Notes: generated from the sequence alone by a model not told the origin. Counted from the first letter of the stretch, positions 36,567-45,126 are shown. The stretch is DNA of 64,000 nucleotides from Weissella oryzae SG25 (GCF_000691805.2 NZ_DF820484.1:124001-188000); one strand, 5' to 3'. Translations and numbers: made by a program.

Positions 36567-37679
36567 TTAAACATTAAATCGGAATTCTATAATGTCACCG
36601 TCTTGTACAGCGTATTCTTTACCTTCTGAACGCCACCGACCAGCTTCTTTAACCGCTTTCATTGTCTCATATTTATCCAAATCCGCAAAAGCCACCGTCT
36701 CAGCCCGAATAAAGCCACGTTCAAAATCAGAATGGATTACACCAGCGGCTTGTGGCGCCTTAAAGCCTGCGCGGAAAGTCCAAGCTCGGGTTTCCTTACC
36801 ACCAGCCGTAAAGAATGTTCGCAAATCAAGTAGATGGTAAGCACTGCGAATCAAACGATTCAAACCAGGCTCTTCAATCCCTTGTAGTTCCATAAATTCA
36901 GCCTTATCGGCGTCATCCATTTCAGCAATTTCTTCTTCAGCTCGTGCAGAAATTCCGATAACCTCAGCTCCATCGGCTAAGGCAAATTTTTCAATCTGTT
37001 GATAATACTTCGACTGACTAGGATTAGCCATATCATCTTCGGCAACGTTGGCTACATATAGCGTTGGCTTCGATGTCAGTAAGAATAGACCCCGTACAAT
37101 TTTTTGCTCGTCATCATTCCATTCGATTGAACGGGCTGGTTTACCAGCTTCAAGCACTGGCTTTAGTTGCTCCAAGACTTTAAATTCGGCAATTGCGTCC
37201 TTATCCTTAGCACTCTTAGCCATCTTTTCAACCCGAGCATACCGCTTTTCAACTGCCTCTAAATCAGCCAAAACCAACTCTGTATTAATCGTATCAATGT
37301 CATCTAAGGGATTAATCACCCCATTAACATGGGTAATGTCATCATCATCAAAGGCACGAACTACGTGTACAATCGCATTGACTTGCCGGATATTTTCTAA
37401 AAACTTGTTTCCAAGTCCCTCACCCTTTGAAGCACCCTTAACAATTCCTGCAATATCTGTAAATTCAAAGGTTGTTGGTACAACCTTATCAGCGGGAATC
37501 AACTCTTGGATTCGCGCCAAACGAGCATCAGGGACTTCAACCATCCCAACATTGGGTTCAATTGTCGCAAAAGGATAGTTTGCCATCTCGGCGCCAGCCT
37601 TTGTAATTGCGTTAAATAGCGTTGATTTTCCAACATTGGGTAAACCAACGATTCCTGCTGTAAGTGCCACTTCATTCAC
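36567..37679 (-). CDS. ychF: Redox-regulated ATPase YchF
   Basis: 370-aa Obg-family protein with ATP preference. G1 GLPNVGKSTLFNA (about 11-23), G3 DIAGIVKGASKGEGLGN (about 75-91), the altered NxxE G4 motif in YVANVAEDD (about 205-213), coiled-coil arm about 140-180, and the C-terminal TGS-like domain (about 285-370) ending EFRFNV. Binds ribosomes and the proteasome or proteases in other organisms; general stress role. Length and motif set typical. Embedded in the partition operon as in many Lactobacillales. Confidence 0.95.
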   Translation of the reverse strand: MNEVALTAGIVGLPNVGKSTLFNAITKAGAEMANYPFATIEPNVGMVEVPDARLARIQELIPADKVVPTTFEFTDIAGIVKGASKGEGLGNKFLENIRQVNAIVHVVRAFDDDDITHVNGVINPLDDIDTINTELVLADLEAVEKRYARVEKMAKSAKDKDAIAEFKVLEQLKPVLEAGKPARSIEWNDDEQKIVRGLFLLTSKPTLYVANVAEDDMANPSQSKYYQQIEKFALADGAEVIGISARAEEEIAEMDDADKAEFMELQGIEEPGLNRLIRSAYHLLDLRTFFTAGGKETRAWTFRAGFKAPQAAGVIHSDFERGFIRAETVAFADLDKYETMKAVKEAGRWRSEGKEYAVQDGDIIEFRFNV

Positions 37680-37694
37680 CTTTTTCTATAAAAT

Positions 37695-37880
37695 CTAATC
37701 TGCTTTGCGTAAAACTTTCTTTAAACGCTTGTTAAAATCATTTCTAAGCATCATCACTTGATGACCACAGCCCTGACATTCAAGACGAATTTCCATCCCA
37801 AGCCGCTTGATTTCCCATTCATTTGTGCCACAAGCATGTGGCTTTTTCATCATCACAATATCGTGTAAATCATAATCCAT
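37695..37880 (-). CDS. DUF951 family small protein
   Basis: 61 aa. MDYDLHDIVMMKKPHACGTNEW start with a Cys/His pair and a later CQGCG motif suggest a small zinc ribbon, ending in a basic segment (RLKKVLRK). DUF951 genes lie between parB and ychF in many Firmicutes. Possibly nucleic-acid binding; function not established. 12 bp after parB. Confidence 0.88.
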   Translation of the reverse strand: MDYDLHDIVMMKKPHACGTNEWEIKRLGMEIRLECQGCGHQVMMLRNDFNKRLKKVLRKAD

Positions 37881-37892
37881 AAGCTACCTCAG

Positions 37893-38789
37893 TTAATTTT
37901 CATCAAAAGAAATATCTAGAATCTGGAAAATGCGATCCAAATCATCGTTTGATAGATAGTTAATCTCAATCTTTCCCGCTCCTTTACGGTTACGGGTGAC
38001 GTTAACCTTCGTACCAAATTTATCTTCTAAAGCATTAGTTGTTGCTTTGATGAAACTAGCATTTTCCGGCTTCTTTTGATTTCTTTTAGCATCGGCTTGT
38101 TCATTTAATTGATTAACTAATTGCTCAACTTGCCTAACCGTCATACCTTCAGCAACGGCTCGCTTAGCAACCGGTAGAATCCGCCGCTTATTGTGTAGAC
38201 CGAGCAAAGTTCTTGCCTGTCCCATTGATAAATCGCCAGCATCTAAAAGTGCTTTAACTTCTTCTGGTAGATTTAACAACCGTAAAAAGTTAGCTACTAC
38301 AGAGCGCGCTTTACCTAACCTTTTAGCAACCTGTTCTTGTGTTAAGTGCAAGGTATCAATCATCGAACGGTAAGCTTGGGCTTCTTCCAATGGTGATAGG
38401 TTTTCTCTTTGCAAGTTTTCTAAGATTGCCGCTTGCATCATAATATCATCATCATACTTACGTACAATGGTTGGGATTTCAGTCAGATGCGCAATTTGCG
38501 CTGCACGCCAACGACGTTCACCTGCTAAAATCTGGTAGCGCGCATTATCCTTTGGGTCATGGCGCACAATAATCGGTTGTAAAACACCATTACTTTCAAT
38601 TGAATTAGCTAATTCACGTAAAGCATCGGTATCAAAGACATGTCTTGGTTGAAAAGGGTTGGCTGATATTTTACTCAGCGCAATATGCCTAACCGTATCA
38701 TTGCTTGCAGCCGTCGTATCTACACCTTGTTCAGCAAATAGGGCACCAAGACCTCCACCCAGTGCTGATTTCTTTTTACTTGTCACCAT
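37893..38789 (-). CDS. parB: Chromosome partitioning protein ParB (Spo0J)
   Basis: 298 aa. N-terminal CTPase/ParB box (IALSKISANPFQPRHVFD; LANSIESNGVLQPIIVR; YQILAGERRWRAA, about 35-95), central HTH for parS (LTQEQVAKRLGKARSVVANFLRLL, about 142-165), C-terminal dimerisation region. CTP-dependent clamp that loads at parS and spreads, organising the origin region. Overlaps the parA stop by 14 bp. Two parS-like sites occur in this window. Confidence 0.95.
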   Translation of the reverse strand: MVTSKKKSALGGGLGALFAEQGVDTTAASNDTVRHIALSKISANPFQPRHVFDTDALRELANSIESNGVLQPIIVRHDPKDNARYQILAGERRWRAAQIAHLTEIPTIVRKYDDDIMMQAAILENLQRENLSPLEEAQAYRSMIDTLHLTQEQVAKRLGKARSVVANFLRLLNLPEEVKALLDAGDLSMGQARTLLGLHNKRRILPVAKRAVAEGMTVRQVEQLVNQLNEQADAKRNQKKPENASFIKATTNALEDKFGTKVNVTRNRKGAGKIEINYLSNDDLDRIFQILDISFDEN

Positions 38790-39546
38790 GGGCCAACAAA
38801 ACCTCCTCTGCTAGATCCATATAAACTTCGGATCCTTTTGATTTTGGATCATAATCAATGATTGCCATCCCGTGTGAAGGCGCTTCTGATAGTCTTACAT
38901 TTCGTGGAATGTAGGTTTTATAAACTTGGTTGCCAAAGTACTCACGGACATTTTCAACCACTTCATTTGAAAGGTTTGTTCGTCCATCAACCATCGTCAA
39001 TAAGACCCCTTCAATTTCTAGGTCTGGATTATAGAAGCTTTGTACTTGTTTGACGGTATTTAATAACTGTCCCAATCCTTCTAAGGCATAGTATTCAGCC
39101 TGTACGGGAATTAAGATACTGTCAGCCGCTGTAAACGAATTAATCGTAATCACTCCAATGGCTGGTGGATTATCAATCAAAACATAATCATATTGATTGC
39201 GAATGTCCTTTAGCGCATTCTTTAGCCGCATTTCGCGTGCCATGGCTGGTGCTAATTCAAGTTCTGCTCCAGCAAGTCGAATCGTTGCCGGGACAATATC
39301 CATGCCGGCATGTGAAGTTGGTAAAATCACATTGTCAATTGGCTCATCATGCACTAAAACATCATAGATATCTTTTTCAATTGTGGACTTCTGAACACCA
39401 GATCCGCTTGTTGCATTTCCTTGTGCATCAGTATCAACAATCAAAACCTTCTTACCTTTAGTCGCTAATGAAGCTGCTAAATTGACAGTTGTAGTTGTCT
39501 TACCAACCCCACCTTTTTGATTGGCCAAAGCGATTACAATTCCCAT
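38776..39546 (-). CDS. parA: Chromosome partitioning ATPase ParA (Soj)
   Basis: 256 aa. Deviant Walker A KGGVGKTTTTVNLA (about 10-23), Walker A' DTDAQGNATSG (about 39-49), Walker B VLIDNPPAIG (about 117-126). Soj-type ATPase that acts with Spo0J on origin segregation and DnaA control. Short N-terminus (no HTH) places it with chromosomal Soj rather than plasmid ParA. 9 bp after rsmG. Confidence 0.95.
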   Translation of the reverse strand: MGIVIALANQKGGVGKTTTTVNLAASLATKGKKVLIVDTDAQGNATSGSGVQKSTIEKDIYDVLVHDEPIDNVILPTSHAGMDIVPATIRLAGAELELAPAMAREMRLKNALKDIRNQYDYVLIDNPPAIGVITINSFTAADSILIPVQAEYYALEGLGQLLNTVKQVQSFYNPDLEIEGVLLTMVDGRTNLSNEVVENVREYFGNQVYKTYIPRNVRLSEAPSHGMAIIDYDPKSKGSEVYMDLAEEVLLAHGDK

Positions 39547-39555
39547 GTTTACCTC

Positions 39556-40275
39556 CTATAATGGTTTCCGCACGGGATCTCCCGGCTTACGTGGATATTT
39601 CATTGGTGTTTTTTTAAGTTTGTTTATAATAATAACTGACCGTGGATCACCATTTGGCAAGTTAAGGTCAACTTGCTCGCCAATTTTGCCCCCTAGGGTT
39701 GTGATTGCCTGTTTGGCTTGAGCTAACTCATCACCTGCTTGACTCCCCTTCATAGCTAACAAAACCCCACCAACCTTAACAAAAGGTAAAGTTAGCTCGC
39801 CCAAAACATTTAGGCGGGCTAGGGCACGGGCCGTCGCCAAGTCATACTGCTCTCTTGCTGGTGCAGTTTTAGCGCCAAATTCTTCAGCCCGGGCATGCTC
39901 AATTGTCACGTTTGATAAGCCAAGTTTTGTAACCAAATCCTTCAAAAAATTAACTCGCTTGTTTAAAGCATCGATAATCGTGATTTCCAACTGTGGAAAA
40001 GCAATTTTTAATGGTAACGATGGAAAGCCTGCCCCTGCACCTACATCAATCATCTTTAAAGGCTCAGTTTGCAAGGCTGGATAGGCCCAAGCCAAGGTCA
40101 ATGAATCATAGAAATGCTTCAAATAAACCTCATCTTTAGCGGTAATTGCCGTTAAATTCATATGCTCATTTACAGTCACTAATTCTTGATAGTACTGTTC
40201 ATATTGGGCCATTTGCTTGGCACTTAGTTCTACTTGATGTGTGCGTAATGCCGCCGCAAATTCTTCTGGGGTCAT
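39556..40275 (-). CDS. rsmG: 16S rRNA (guanine-527-N7)-methyltransferase
   Basis: 239 aa from ATG 40275 with GTGGAG 8 nt upstream; an in-frame ATG at 40290 would contain that ribosome site in its own codons. SAM motif DVGAGAGFPSLPLKI (about 71-85), YDLATARALARLNVL (about 140-154). Methylates G527 in the 530 loop; loss gives low-level streptomycin resistance in other bacteria. Length equals that of B. subtilis RsmG. First gene of the operon continuing into parA. Confidence 0.95.
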   Translation of the reverse strand: MTPEEFAAALRTHQVELSAKQMAQYEQYYQELVTVNEHMNLTAITAKDEVYLKHFYDSLTLAWAYPALQTEPLKMIDVGAGAGFPSLPLKIAFPQLEITIIDALNKRVNFLKDLVTKLGLSNVTIEHARAEEFGAKTAPAREQYDLATARALARLNVLGELTLPFVKVGGVLLAMKGSQAGDELAQAKQAITTLGGKIGEQVDLNLPNGDPRSVIIINKLKKTPMKYPRKPGDPVRKPL

Positions 40276-40308
40276 CTTATTTCTCCACATTAATCTACAA
40301 TTAGATTA

Positions 40309-40353
40309 AGCATACCGCAAAAGCAATGGCAATTCAATGTTTCACAAACATTG
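40309..40353 (-). promoter_or_regulatory. rsmG-par operon promoter with parS-like palindrome at the -35
   Basis: -35 TTGAAT (40332-40337), 17 bp, -10 TATGCT (40309-40314). The inverted repeat CAATGTTT CAC AAACATTG (40335-40353) overlaps the -35; its centre TGTTTCACAAACA equals parS without the central GTG. Confidence 0.6.
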
Positions 40354-40441
40354 TTCCACAATCTATTAAGCTAGTGCCAGCTAGCTTCACAAAACTTCTT
40401 AATCAACTAGTTTATTCTTTCAAGACCTTTGAAACGACAAA

Positions 40442-40515
40442 AAAACCGTTGAATTATAGATAACCTTAAAGCCAATTATGATTAGCTTTAAAGTTGCCTT
40501 ATCCAGACGGTTTTT
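40442..40515 (-). terminator. Terminator of the second two-component system
   Basis: Long imperfect hairpin: outer ACCGT/ACGGT, inner GGATAA..CTTTAAAGC with GCTTTAAGGTTATC, then seven T on the minus strand. Confidence 0.6.
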
Positions 40516-40552
40516 ATAAATCATCAGATTGATTTCCCATTAGGAAACGTAC

Positions 40553-41797
40553 CTACTTTTGGGGATTAACTTTCTTTTGACTACGTGGTAATACAATTTC
40601 AAAGGTTGTGCCATGTGGTTTGGTATCTTTAACATTGATTACCCCACGATGTCCCTGCACTACCCATTTAGCAATTGAGAGGCCCAATCCATGACCACCA
40701 GTTGACCGTGAACGCGCCTTATCGACACGATAAAAGCGATCAAAGAGATGCTTTTTATCAAAATCTGAAACACCTTTTCCGGTATCACTAATAAGAATTC
40801 TTACATTATTACCAGCCAACTCGGCTTGTAGTTTCACCTGTGAATCTTCACCAGCATATTTTAAAGCATTGTCAATTAGGATTACCAAAAGCTGCCGAAT
40901 CCGTTGCTCATCGCCAACCATTTTTAACTGCTCTGGTACCGACAAACTGATTGACTGGTTGCGCTCTTCTGCACTAAAGCGAAAAATCCCACACACCTCA
41001 GTCATCATCTTAGCTAAATCAAAGTCTGCAAAGGCGAATAGTGGAATATCAGCATCGGCCTGTGCTAGAGTCAACAAGTCACCAACTAACTGATTTAAAT
41101 GGCGAACTTCTGTTAATGTATTGGCAACACTTTCAACTTGGTCCATAACCGTATCGTTAGGGCGTTCCAACATCCGTTCCATATTGTTTTGGATTACTGT
41201 CATGGGCGTTTTAAATTCATGAGCTGCATCAGCCACAAAGGTCCGTTGTTGACGCCAGGACCGCATAATAGGGCGCATATTAGCTCGTGACAAGGTCAAT
41301 GATATGACGAGCAAGGCCACCGCTGCCAATGAAAAAATCCAAATTAAGCGGGTCTGGTAAACTTCAACGGTCTGGTGTTCAACTGTAATATCTACGAAAG
41401 ACACAACGTCTTTTTGACGATAGAACATAAACCAGCGCCCTTCAATTTTTTGCATATAAATGGTGTTTTCATGCGGTAAGTCAATTTTAGATTTCATGGT
41501 CGCCGTATAATCTAACGTATTATTATAAGTACCTTGTCCAGAAACATCTGTCTGAAAGGGTGCCAATACTTGATTACGAGCGCGTCCATATAGAACTTCT
41601 TGAAACTGACTTAAAACAAAAATTCCCACTAAGCCAAAAACGAAAGCAAAACCTAAAATTGTTAAGATTGTCATCTTAACTTGTTGTGGTAAAGCGTTAC
41701 GAATTTTTTGAAGTCGCTTGGGTAACTTCATTTTAGGAATTAAGTCTCCACTTGATTCATCACCCACTTTTTGCGACTGCTTTTTTTTGCGGTTCAT
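40553..41797 (-). CDS. Two-component sensor histidine kinase
   Basis: 414 aa from ATG 41797 (GGAAG upstream, 4 bp after the regulator stop); a longer frame to 41821 has no ribosome site. A basic cytoplasmic start (about 1-40), helix 1 (about 45-65), an external region of about 110 residues with YGRARNQVLAPFQTDVSG and FMFYRQKDVVSFVD, helix 2 (about 150-170), then FVADAAHEFKTPMTVI with the phospho-His (about 196), LLVILIDNALKYAGED and DRFYRVDKARSRSTGGHGLGLSI. Resembles CiaH/ArlS-type kinases. Signal unknown. Confidence 0.88.
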   Translation of the reverse strand: MNRKKKQSQKVGDESSGDLIPKMKLPKRLQKIRNALPQQVKMTILTILGFAFVFGLVGIFVLSQFQEVLYGRARNQVLAPFQTDVSGQGTYNNTLDYTATMKSKIDLPHENTIYMQKIEGRWFMFYRQKDVVSFVDITVEHQTVEVYQTRLIWIFSLAAVALLVISLTLSRANMRPIMRSWRQQRTFVADAAHEFKTPMTVIQNNMERMLERPNDTVMDQVESVANTLTEVRHLNQLVGDLLTLAQADADIPLFAFADFDLAKMMTEVCGIFRFSAEERNQSISLSVPEQLKMVGDEQRIRQLLVILIDNALKYAGEDSQVKLQAELAGNNVRILISDTGKGVSDFDKKHLFDRFYRVDKARSRSTGGHGLGLSIAKWVVQGHRGVINVKDTKPHGTTFEIVLPRSQKKVNPQK

Positions 41798-41801
41798 AAG
41801 T

Positions 41802-42497
41802 TTAATCTTCCGTGACTTCATTTAAAGTATAGCCAACATTACGCAAAGTCTTAATATTGATCTTTGCATCAGCATTACGGAGATTTTTTCTTAAATTACT
41901 CATGTAAACCTCGACCACAGTCAAACTTGTATCTGAATCAAAGCCCCACAAACGATCAAAAATTTGGTCTTTGGTTACAATTTGCCCAACGTGTTGCATC
42001 AAATAGACAAGTAGACCAAATTCACGACCTTGCAGATTAATTTCCTCTTCGTTGACCAATACCTTGTGTTGGTCAACATAGACTGCTACATTACCAACCT
42101 CTAGTGCACCGTCTTGACCCAAAACGCCAGTATGGCGCAAGAGGGTCTTCAAACGTGCCAACAGCTCTTCTTTATAGAAAGGTTTTGTAATATATTCATC
42201 AGCACCTAGATTAAAACCAGCCATTTTATCTGCTAGTTCACCTTTAGCTGTCAACATTAAAATTGGTAGATTAGGATATTGTTCCTTGGCACTTTTCAAA
42301 ATTGATAGACCATCACGGCCAGGTAACATCACATCTAAAATTATTGCATCATAAATACCTGATTCAATTTCAAACATTCCTTCATCGCCATCATGAACTT
42401 GCGTTACCTCACCTAAATCAAGGATGGTTTCCTTAATCGTATCGTTCAAGGCATAATCGTCCTCGACTACTAATAACTTAATTGTATTTCCAGACAT
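41802..42497 (-). CDS. OmpR/PhoB family response regulator (ArlR/CiaR-like)
   Basis: 231 aa. Receiver about 5-120 with acidic EDD (12-14), phosphoacceptor Asp55 in AIILDVMLPGRDG, LTAKGE and TKPFYKEEL; winged helix about 135-228 (INLQGREFGLLVYLMQHVGQIVTKDQIFDRLWGFDSDTSLTVV). Operon with the following kinase. The 5' side is unusual: a structured leader-like region ending in a strong terminator lies upstream (42621-42837). Confidence 0.9.
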   Translation of the reverse strand: MSGNTIKLLVVEDDYALNDTIKETILDLGEVTQVHDGDEGMFEIESGIYDAIILDVMLPGRDGLSILKSAKEQYPNLPILMLTAKGELADKMAGFNLGADEYITKPFYKEELLARLKTLLRHTGVLGQDGALEVGNVAVYVDQHKVLVNEEEINLQGREFGLLVYLMQHVGQIVTKDQIFDRLWGFDSDTSLTVVEVYMSNLRKNLRNADAKINIKTLRNVGYTLNEVTED

Positions 42498-42620
42498 AAG
42501 CTAGGCCCTTCTTTATTTGACTTATTATAACTACCCATATTCTACTATAAAAGTAATCAGACAAGGTTGATTAAACCTTAAAACTGATCCAACCAGGCTA
42601 AATCTTAAGCAAAATAAGCA

Positions 42621-42650
42621 AAAAGGACTTGGTAAAAACCAAGTCCTTTT
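42621..42650. terminator. Strong terminator upstream of the RR/HK operon
   Basis: AAAAGGACTTGGT (42621-42633) and ACCAAGTCCTTTT (42638-42650) form a perfect 13-bp stem with loop AAAA; T runs on both strands. Confidence 0.85.
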
Positions 42651-42837
42651 CACGATTTTTACCTGAAATCAGAATAAAAATCTCTGTTTGGTGGTTGGCC
42701 ACCAAGCTATACAAGATGTATCGCCCTTGTTTCCTTACAAGGGCGATACACTTTGTTGATTACTTAAATCTACCAAAATGTATCACCCCCTTTCCTAGAT
42801 TACTTACTATTATACAGTCCCGTACTAAGAATGCCAA
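42651..42837 (-). ncRNA. Candidate small transcript or leader: promoter, SD, 13-codon ORF, two hairpins
   Basis: Minus strand: -35 TTGGCA (42832-42837), 17 bp, -10 TATAAT (42809-42814); SD GGAAAGGGGGTGAT (42795-42782); TTG-initiated 13-codon ORF (42776-42735, VDLSNQQSVSPL after the start); a perfect 14-bp hairpin (42737-42750 with 42717-42730, 6-nt loop); a TTGGTGG/CCACCAA hairpin (42688-42705); then the terminator at 42650-42621. The 5' arm of the large hairpin can also pair with the SD, so two exclusive folds exist. Could be an attenuating leader of the downstream regulator gene, a decayed type I toxin locus, or a small RNA. Confidence 0.45.
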
Positions 42838-42900
42838 GTCGACTTTTAAAATCACTAAACGTAACGGGATTTGCATTATACATTTTGTACGATAAATCTA

Positions 42901-43503
42901 TCAGTACATTAATCTGACGTCTGACTTGTCATAGTTATAAATTCGAACATCTAAGTTATATTTTGCCAGTAGTTGGTAATTTGTTAGTCCGCTAATTTGG
43001 GTCACTTTGGTAATTTCTTTTAAAGAACAAGCATGCCAGCCCATGTTAGAAAAGAAAGGTTTACTCTTCATAGGGACAAATAATAACGTTAAATTAAGCT
43101 GACTATGCAGATAGTCCAGAACAACTTGACCATCATGTGCAATCGACAAACGGCGTGCCCCAATTTCAGCAAAAGCCAAACTTAAGCTTGGCAGTTGAAG
43201 CACTCGCAAGTAACGACCGACCCTTTCAAAATTATCTTGTCCTACAAACTCCCGCTCCCATTGTCGGTCTAAGTGCTGCTTACTCAGTAATTGAATGATT
43301 AAATCCGAACCGTAATTAATCAAGCCAATTTGTGAATAATCTAGTTGTTCATAAACTTGTGAGAATATCTGTAATCCTTCTAAAGTAAAATCAATACATC
43401 TGATGAAAACAATTATGACATCAAATTCATAGCTACGCACCTGCTCGATTAAGTCAAAATCAGCGACATGCTTCAAATTGAAATTTAGTAGTAAAACCTG
43501 CAT
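42901..43503 (-). CDS. Unrecognised cytoplasmic protein
   Basis: 200 aa from ATG 43503 (GGGAGG upstream; the longer frame to 43578 is less likely). Begins MQVLLLNFNLKHVADFDLIEQ and continues with FDVIIVFIRCIDF and SQIGLINYGSDLIIQLL, an alternating beta/alpha pattern reminiscent of a receiver or Rossmann-like fold, followed by helical segments and an Arg/Tyr-rich tail. No membrane segment, signal or catalytic motif stands out and I cannot assign a family. It follows the YdbC gene after a terminator and runs toward the leader-like region at 42837. Confidence 0.55.
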   Translation of the reverse strand: MQVLLLNFNLKHVADFDLIEQVRSYEFDVIIVFIRCIDFTLEGLQIFSQVYEQLDYSQIGLINYGSDLIIQLLSKQHLDRQWEREFVGQDNFERVGRYLRVLQLPSLSLAFAEIGARRLSIAHDGQVVLDYLHSQLNLTLLFVPMKSKPFFSNMGWHACSLKEITKVTQISGLTNYQLLAKYNLDVRIYNYDKSDVRLMY

Positions 43504-43589
43504 CTTGGCTGCCCTCCCACCCCATAAATCACCTTGAGCATACCAAAGAAAAAGCCAACTACCCAACCTTTTATGCAAAGAAGCATAAA

Positions 43590-43613
43590 AGCAGCGATAA
43601 AACTATCGCTGCT
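43590..43613 (-). terminator. Terminator of the ydbC gene
   Basis: AGCAGCGATA / TATCGCTGCT (loop AAAC) followed by TTTTATG on the minus strand. Confidence 0.75.
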
Positions 43614-43627
43614 TCTCTGGATATTAT

Positions 43628-43960
43628 TTACAACCGGCGCAACACGCCAAATTCGTTATCGTCATCAACCTCAGGACTTTGAGAAGTTTCAACTGGTGGA
43701 TTAGTTCCTGAATTAACCTGTCCTTGACCGCCTTGTTCAAAAGCCAGTATCTGTTCAGTCAACTTATTCAAATTAACTAAATCATCATGCGTCAATGTCA
43801 GCCCCTTACCCATTTTACTGTGATCAGCCGACCAACTACGCAAATCAAATTTAGGTTTCGCCTCTCCCCACTGGACAAAGTTTAACTCCAAATTCCACCC
43901 TGATTTACTAGTTGATAAAACGCCAAATTTTTCTAGAATTTCATACTTTAAATCTGCCAT
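43628..43960 (-). CDS. ydbC: YdbC family PC4-like ssDNA/nucleic acid-binding protein
   Basis: 110 aa. The first 70 residues, with VLSTSKSGWNLELNFVQW, PKFDLRSWS and MGKGLTL, match the Lactococcus YdbC fold, a homodimeric homologue of the eukaryotic coactivator PC4 that binds single-stranded DNA. The C-terminal 40 residues (Gln/Gly/Pro/Glu/Asp-rich, ending EFGVLRRL) are a disordered acidic tail not needed for the fold; its final hydrophobic-basic residues resemble the C-terminal partner-recruitment tip of SSB-like proteins only loosely. Own unit with terminator. Confidence 0.8.
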   Translation of the reverse strand: MADLKYEILEKFGVLSTSKSGWNLELNFVQWGEAKPKFDLRSWSADHSKMGKGLTLTHDDLVNLNKLTEQILAFEQGGQGQVNSGTNPPVETSQSPEVDDDNEFGVLRRL

Positions 43961-44017
43961 TAGCTAGCCTCCTATCTGATACAACTGTAACGCGTAATTT
44001 CAGTCACATGATTTGCA

Positions 44018-45010
44018 TTATACAAAATCCAAATCATGTGCAATTGTCGTTTGCATAAATTGTAAGATTGTCTCACGGTCGTTAGTTACAGCCAGTACCC
44101 ACATCAATTTAGCAATAATAGCCTCTGTATTCATGTCACCCGCCGTAATTCCACCAGCTTCAACAACACGCTGACCAACTTCATAGCGGTAAATATCCTG
44201 GCCCTCTTCTAAAATCTGCGTGGTAATAATCACTGGGATACCCGCTTTGGTCAACTTTTCAATGCTTGGAATTAGATTACGCCGTTCAAATGGTAAGCCA
44301 CCATTACCAAAACTTTCAATAATGACACCTTCAAACTGACGTTCGATTAGATAATCAAAAATATGCGTATCCAGGCCTGGATATGCCTTTAAAACGAAGA
44401 CATTTGGATTCAATGATACATGCTTAGTAATGCCCTTATTTTCAACCTGCGGCTCATATAGGGGCACCATCATGCCATCTGAAATACTAGCAATGTAAGG
44501 AAAGTTAATGCTCTCAAAAGCATTATAACTGCGAGTCTTGGTCTTAACTGCCCGCGTCCCCATCATTGCCAAACCATTAAAGACCACAAAAACGCCTCGT
44601 AAGGTCGTCTGGCTTGCAAAAGTTAGTGCATCATGCAAATTTCTAACGGCATCTGTTTCAGATACACCCAAGGGTACCTGTGAGCCAGTTAAAACAACTG
44701 GCTTATCAATACCATACAAGAGGTAAGATAAGGCTGCTGCCGTATAGGCCATCGTATCGGTCCCGTGTGTCACAATAAAAGCATCATAACGCTCACGATT
44801 CCGCATAACGTGTTTTGCAATTTCAACCCAGTCTTCAGGCTGCATATTAGTGGAATCTTTACTCATCACCGATTCGATTGAAAGATTAACACCCGGACGG
44901 CGCTCAAAATAAGAAATCAATACTTCGTCCGCCATACTAGGCGCCAAGCCACGCTCAGTCTGGATTGAAGCAATTGTCCCTCCAGTTGTCAAAACAAGCA
45001 CTTCCATCAT
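44018..45010 (-). CDS. ansA: L-asparaginase, type I (AnsA-like)
   Basis: 330 aa. N-terminal catalytic TTGGTIAS (about 8-15) with the nucleophilic Thr, second motif VTHGTDTMAYTA (about 83-94) and the C-terminal domain from about 215 (FEGVIIESFGNGGLP). No signal peptide, hence cytoplasmic. Converts asparagine to aspartate and ammonia. AGAGGAG precedes two consecutive ATGs at 45010 and 45007. Monocistronic. Confidence 0.92.
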   Translation of the reverse strand: MMEVLVLTTGGTIASIQTERGLAPSMADEVLISYFERRPGVNLSIESVMSKDSTNMQPEDWVEIAKHVMRNRERYDAFIVTHGTDTMAYTAAALSYLLYGIDKPVVLTGSQVPLGVSETDAVRNLHDALTFASQTTLRGVFVVFNGLAMMGTRAVKTKTRSYNAFESINFPYIASISDGMMVPLYEPQVENKGITKHVSLNPNVFVLKAYPGLDTHIFDYLIERQFEGVIIESFGNGGLPFERRNLIPSIEKLTKAGIPVIITTQILEEGQDIYRYEVGQRVVEAGGITAGDMNTEAIIAKLMWVLAVTNDRETILQFMQTTIAHDLDFV

Positions 45011-45126
45011 CTTGCTCCTCTGTTCTTAAAAATTTGCTACTGCTAACTTAGCTTAGCCCAAAAAAGTACTTGAAACAAGTTGTTTTGGTGGCAAATTTGG
45101 TGTTTAACTACAACACTACAAAAGAT

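Noticed and set aside
37048-37578. 176-codon antisense ORF inside ychF
   Set aside because: Overlaps a conserved gene completely; Ser-rich composition typical of antisense shadows.
40345-40360. DnaA box / oriC near rsmG
   Set aside because: TGTTCCACA has two mismatches to TTATCCACA, stands alone and has no cluster or DUE nearby; dnaA is not in the window.
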